Source: Orthonyx spaldingii
Lineage: Eukaryota > Chordata > Aves > Passeriformes > Orthonychidae
Direction of reading: 5' to 3'
NCBI GenBank assembly: GCA_013397795.1
Contig: VZTJ01002442.1
Coordinates: 433,223 to 497,222 of the forward strand
DNA: 64,000 nucleotides
Part shown: piece after piece, positions 60,052 through 64,000 of the stretch
How the letters are laid out: every line of letters starts with the position of its first letter
Position numbering within the stretch: position 1 is the first letter of the stretch
Notes under the pieces: generated by a model
Database searches by the model: none
Seen by the model: the letters and a program-made list of their open reading frames with translations, nothing else
What the model was told of the DNA's origin: nothing
Position numbers and translations under genes: made by a program

Positions 60052-63000
60052 AACCTTTACGTTCTGTGTTTTATTTGAGGTAAGTTTACTACAAAGAGGT
60101 GATTTGTAGGATATTCAAAACACACAATTCAAATGCAGAATCATGAGCATTCATGGTGGATAGAAGTGGAAGTTTCACCTTTTTTCTGTCAGGGACAAAA
60201 GATGGGTCCTGTGACCTGTATGTTTACCCAACTGAATGCCACAAAGAACATTTGACAGATATGGTTAAAACATTCATGAAAACTTTCTGAAAAACATATC
60301 TGACTAATATAAAAGCTTTATTTCAAGGTCTCAAAGAGCATAAAATGCATTTTGTACTTCAAAAAATTCATACAAATGGAAAAAAAAATATTTCAAAACC
60401 CATGAATCAATGTCAGAACTAAAATCTTGCTCCTTGGAGCATTCTGATAAATACAAACAGATTTGAGGATGCCTCAAGAAGATAAAATTAGCAAAGAGAA
60501 ATTATAATTTATGGCTGCAAGTAATGTGGAATATGTGTCAGCTCTGTCTTGCCTAAAAGAATGGAAATAAGAAACGAGGGAAAAGACTTTCCGTCTTTTT
60601 AATGTTGGAAGCATAATAGATGAGAAGTTCAATCTTTACATAAGCCCATCACTCCATTTCCAATACCTTGCATGCAAGGTACTAGATTTACTTCAACAGA
60701 GCAAGAGCTTCCACAATGCCTACCTAAAAGCAGAGCAGTCCTTCAAGTATCATGTATCGCACAAATTGGACAAACCATTCTATGCCGCTGTTGCTGGTTA
60801 CTGATATCTTTGTTATGCTCTTGTCTTGGTGCTTTTTTTTTTTTTTATATCCAGCTGGGCAAGGAGCTTGACATGCTCACACCTTCTCAATACATCACAT
60901 GGCTGCTTGTTAGTACTCAGTAGGGAGCTGATCAGAAAGGCTCCTAATTCTATTTTTGGCTCTCTGAGAGACTCATGCTGTGTGCTGCCTGGGGAACTGA
61001 GTAGTCCAAACTGATGTAGTTATCCTAAAGAGCAAGACAGAAAAGGAAATAAATTGGGGTCTGACATATTGGCATGCTGGCTCTGAATCCTTGGTCTGAC
61101 TGTGCAAACTCTCTTTTATATCATCTTGAGTTTGCAAGCTTCCTCCCAAACTGCCATCCATGTTAAGTTTATGACCTTATTTAGTAATAATAGAAAAAAA
61201 TAGATGGGGATTTTAACAATGGTTAGAAGTGAGATTTGTTTTCTTCTTTTCTGTTTCTGGAGGATATAGGAGTATTTGCTGGAAGTCTCTCTCTTCCTCT
61301 TGGACTTTTGTCTTTCTTGTTCGTTTGACATCGAATTTGTCCTCAGAATTGGATGGCATCATTCACACAGTAACAAAGCTGTCATGAAATTAAAGTTCTA
61401 TGTATGTGTGTTGTTTGAGAATACATTTGCCTCTGTACCTGAATGGTGGTGTAAACTCTCTAAACAGTTATTACCAGAATCTGTTACCCTAGGATTGAGT
61501 AGAAAAGAGGGACTGAGGCCCAAGGACACTTATTTCCTTTCCAAAAGGATACAAAGAGAAACAGTCCAGGAGAAAGCCTGTCAAAAGACTATTGTTATCT
61601 TTCTTTTTCTTCCCTTTCCATTTCTCAAGTCACTTTAATGCATTTTGTTCATGCTCAAAGTTTTCAAACAGGAGACTTGGGCTTTATTATCACACAAGGT
61701 CTCAAAGATAGCCGTAGTTAAAGTGAGCTGCGGTACTACCAGATACGACACAGACCTGTGGCACTGCACCAACACACAGATCATTGCTGCTCACACTAAA
61801 GGATGGCAGGGCTGGAGGTAAGTCTAGTTCACAGGTCAGCAGTGGACCTTCACAGCATTTAGAAGGTGCCTTACCCACAGAACAAATAAACCACCACAGC
61901 TATATTCAAGTCAGTTTTGTGACATGTTGATGTAGAAGGTAGTTAACATGTGGATGCAATGTCACTAGAACAGTAATACCACTAAAACAAGGGACGAAGT
62001 ATCTCCAGAAAAAGGTATCAGATTGATAAAGGTTGATTTGATGGCTATATGAACTCCTCTGCTCTTAACATGTGAGCTGCTTAGCAGAAACACTTGATGG
62101 TTTCCTCTTTTATTTCAGTGTATCTAGTAAAGAGATTTGAAAAGATGCCATAGGAGTGATGGATTAGTTACATTTCTTTTGCCAAGACCACATGTTTGCT
62201 TAAGATAATCATCTACCAGCAGAGAAGAGACAGAGGAACAGATAGATACTCCTATTGCATCTAGGATATTCACACTACCCAAGAACTACTTGCTTGGTTT
62301 CAATTGAATTTATTTAATCCATTGTATAATATAATTTCATAACTGAAAAAAAATAGTCTTGACTTTTCACAGAAGGATATTAGCCAGCACATTTGTGTTC
62401 ATCTGTAGCTTTTTGTTGAGGCTGGAGGGAAGAACATCCACTCCTTATTACCATCAGCTATTTTAAATCTCCTATGCTACCTCTTCAGAACAAAAGAAGC
62501 TAATAGCCCATGACTTGACTGATAGACAGTTAGACCAACAATGAGAATGAATTTTACTTTTGAAAACTAATTTTTCCTCTTGAAAATAGATTTCTTTATT
62601 TTCTCTGTCAAACCACTTATTTGTATAAGAAAGAACAATAAATACAACTTACTTTCAGAGCAAATGTAACCCTATATGATATTTTCAATGGCACTCAACT
62701 TCAAGAAAAATTTATGCTTAGCAAGGAAAATTTGAAACAGGATATTAAGATGAAACTATTTGTAAAAGTACAAGCAAAAAAAGAGTGTTTAATGATATTA
62801 TCTCAGGTGTTAGAGCAAGCAACCAGTAAATCATATTCTCAATTTATTCTTTCTAGGTAGTGGACACACAGTAATACTGAAGATGGCACCTTGCAATTTA
62901 GATATAGGGCCAAGGTTTCCCCTGTCACCTTCTGGATCTTTTGTCAGTATGTGTCTCTACATTGAAAATTGATCAAACCATTTACTGTTTATGAGACATT

Positions 63001-63863
63001 TTATAAACAAAACATATCATAAAGTCCCACAGAATGAAAGAAAAAGAACAGAATAGTTGGTGACATTAAATTGTCAAAAGACTGTTGCATAGTGTAAGAA
63101 AGCACTGGAAGAGTGAGATGAACGCATTGATTTAGCTACTTGGAGACATAGCAGGGAAAAAAAGAGGACACTGAGTAGATCAGGTATACTGCTGGGGTTA
63201 GGAAACCAGTCTGCAAATGTAGGGAAGGAACCTCCTAGGACTTGGACTTGCATGAGAATGGCAGTGAAGACAAACCTAGAGAAGCAGTTTTGACTTCTAA
63301 TTGTGGTTTGAGCACAAATGCACAGAAAGAAATCACAGCCACTTCCTGAGTAACTGGGTTGTTTGGAAGTTTTCTGAAATAGGAGTTGAGGGGATATCCC
63401 ACACCATTTAGAGTGGTAGTATCCATGGAAGAGGAGAACACAATGTTTTTAAAATCTCTTCAAGTCATCATCTGACAGCCTCTTCAGTCAAACTGGGTGT
63501 TTGATATTCATAAATGGTAAAATGGCACCATGTACTTTGCTTGTTTCAGAGCCCTGAAACACAGGATAAATTGCTACTGCTGAGAGTTGGGCACCTCTGT
63601 AGTTACTCCCGAGGAAGAAGAGATGAGGAAAGAGAAGAAGGCGTCTTTCTTCTAAGATCAGTTGTTCTCTCTTTTCATGGCAACTTGTTCAGGTAGCAAA
63701 ATGAACAGCAAGGCTACCTATCCTCAGAGATCTGTAACTCTCTCAGTCCTTTTTCTCTGCTTCCTACCTTCTGTGGGACAATCAAATCTAAGAAGAATTG
63801 AACCAGACCTGCTTAATTTAAACAGCCCTTCCTTAGCTCCCTTATTTTGATGCAATGCTAACA
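60052..63863. other. unique stretch with no recognised gene
   Basis: No gene was recognised. Frames of up to 120 codons are present (61276-61638, starting at CTG) without known domains. A T-run lies at about 60832-60846. If the exon at the right edge is real, the right part of this stretch is intron. Confidence 0.5.
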
Positions 63864-63893
63864 CATCTTTCTCTTCCCCCTCCTGCTTTGCAG
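63856..63893 (+). promoter_or_regulatory. strong predicted 3' splice site
   Basis: A branch-point-like TGCTAAC (63856-63862, branch A at 63861) is followed by an almost uninterrupted pyrimidine tract (about 63867-63890) and CAG at 63891-63893. The branch-to-AG distance is 32 bases, which is typical. All three elements of a vertebrate acceptor are present in correct order and spacing. Confidence 0.55.
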
Positions 63894-64000
63894 GAAACAC
63901 TGAGCACTCCTGCTAATTAAATACCCTGCAGGAAACATGCAGAGAAGATACAGGCTGAAGCAACAGGCAAGCAGTCTGGTGTCGGGGTGGCCCAGCCTGT
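63894..64000 (+). CDS. candidate exon with possible start codon, runs off the window
   Basis: Downstream of the strong acceptor, all three frames meet a stop within 30 bases, so the exon's first part would be 5' untranslated. An ATG at 63937-63939 then opens a frame that is still open at the window end (21 codons, beginning MQRRYRLKQQ). It has A at position -3 but C at +4, so the Kozak context is fair. An in-frame TGA at 63901-63903 lies upstream, as expected for a true start rather than a continuing frame. A second, weaker acceptor (CCCTGCAG, ending 63931) could start the exon just before the ATG. I do not recognise the peptide. It may be the first coding exon of a gene lying to the right, with upstream non-coding exons to the left, or simply chance. 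Confidence 0.3.

Noticed and set aside
61276..61638. 120-codon plus-strand frame
   Set aside because: It starts at CTG, with low-complexity hydrophobic ends and no family resemblance.
1..64000. tRNA, rRNA, snRNA genes and CRISPR arrays
   Set aside because: No B-box-like GGTTCGAATCC, no snRNA or rRNA core sequence, and no regularly spaced direct repeats were seen by eye. A covariance-model search would be needed to exclude decayed copies.

Overview
The window looks like AT-rich, non-coding DNA from a bird chromosome, either intergenic or inside a large intron. The evidence is the set of CR1 LINE fragments. Several carry the diagnostic CR1 3' end (a run such as GGTCCCTTCCAACC followed by ATTCTATGATTCTATG-type octamers). 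Avian-type endogenous retrovirus LTRs are also present. One of them (28.9-29.2 kb, minus strand) resembles an LTR family I recall as common in passerines and other Neoaves, so a passerine is my best guess, at low certainty. Nothing looks bacterial or organellar: there is no operon, rRNA, tRNA or CRISPR array.

Layout. 0-17.9 kb: unique AT-rich DNA with three short CR1 3' ends (4.5, 8.0, 12.4 kb), a candidate spliced exon (3435-3558), a (GGGAA)n array broken by a 347-base assembly gap (10257-10603), and a perfect 24-bp palindrome (11629-11652). 18-29 kb: a candidate 451-bp solo LTR (17998-18448) with a 4-bp target duplication, a CR1 end at 23.4 kb, a perfect 20-bp palindrome (25688-25707), and a minus-strand LTR remnant (28908-29245). 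29-44 kb: mostly unique DNA, then a TG-rich tract joined to a minus-strand CR1 (36.7-37.05 kb), a 0.9-kb plus-strand CR1 (37.8-38.7 kb), and a 1011-bp solo LTR with a 5-bp target duplication (43464-44474). 44-64 kb: unique DNA with a poly-A tract (48.8 kb) and two more CR1 copies (50.7-51.1 and 59.2-60.05 kb). The second of these keeps part of a decayed reverse transcriptase and lacks an internal block.

No complete protein-coding gene is visible. Open frames outside the repeats are short, often lack an ATG start, and match no family I recognise. The best host-gene signal is at the right edge: a strong 3' splice site (branch-point-like TGCTAAC, long pyrimidine tract, CAG at 63891-63893), then a short leader and an ATG at 63937 whose frame is still open at the window end. 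A gene may therefore begin or continue just to the right. I found no convincing new biological system. The items most worth checking are that edge exon, the 3.4-kb candidate exon, and four long perfect palindromes, two of which share an identical 16-bp core.

All calls come from reading by eye. Repeat boundaries are approximate unless a target-site duplication is given, and the scans for palindromes and splice sites were not exhaustive.
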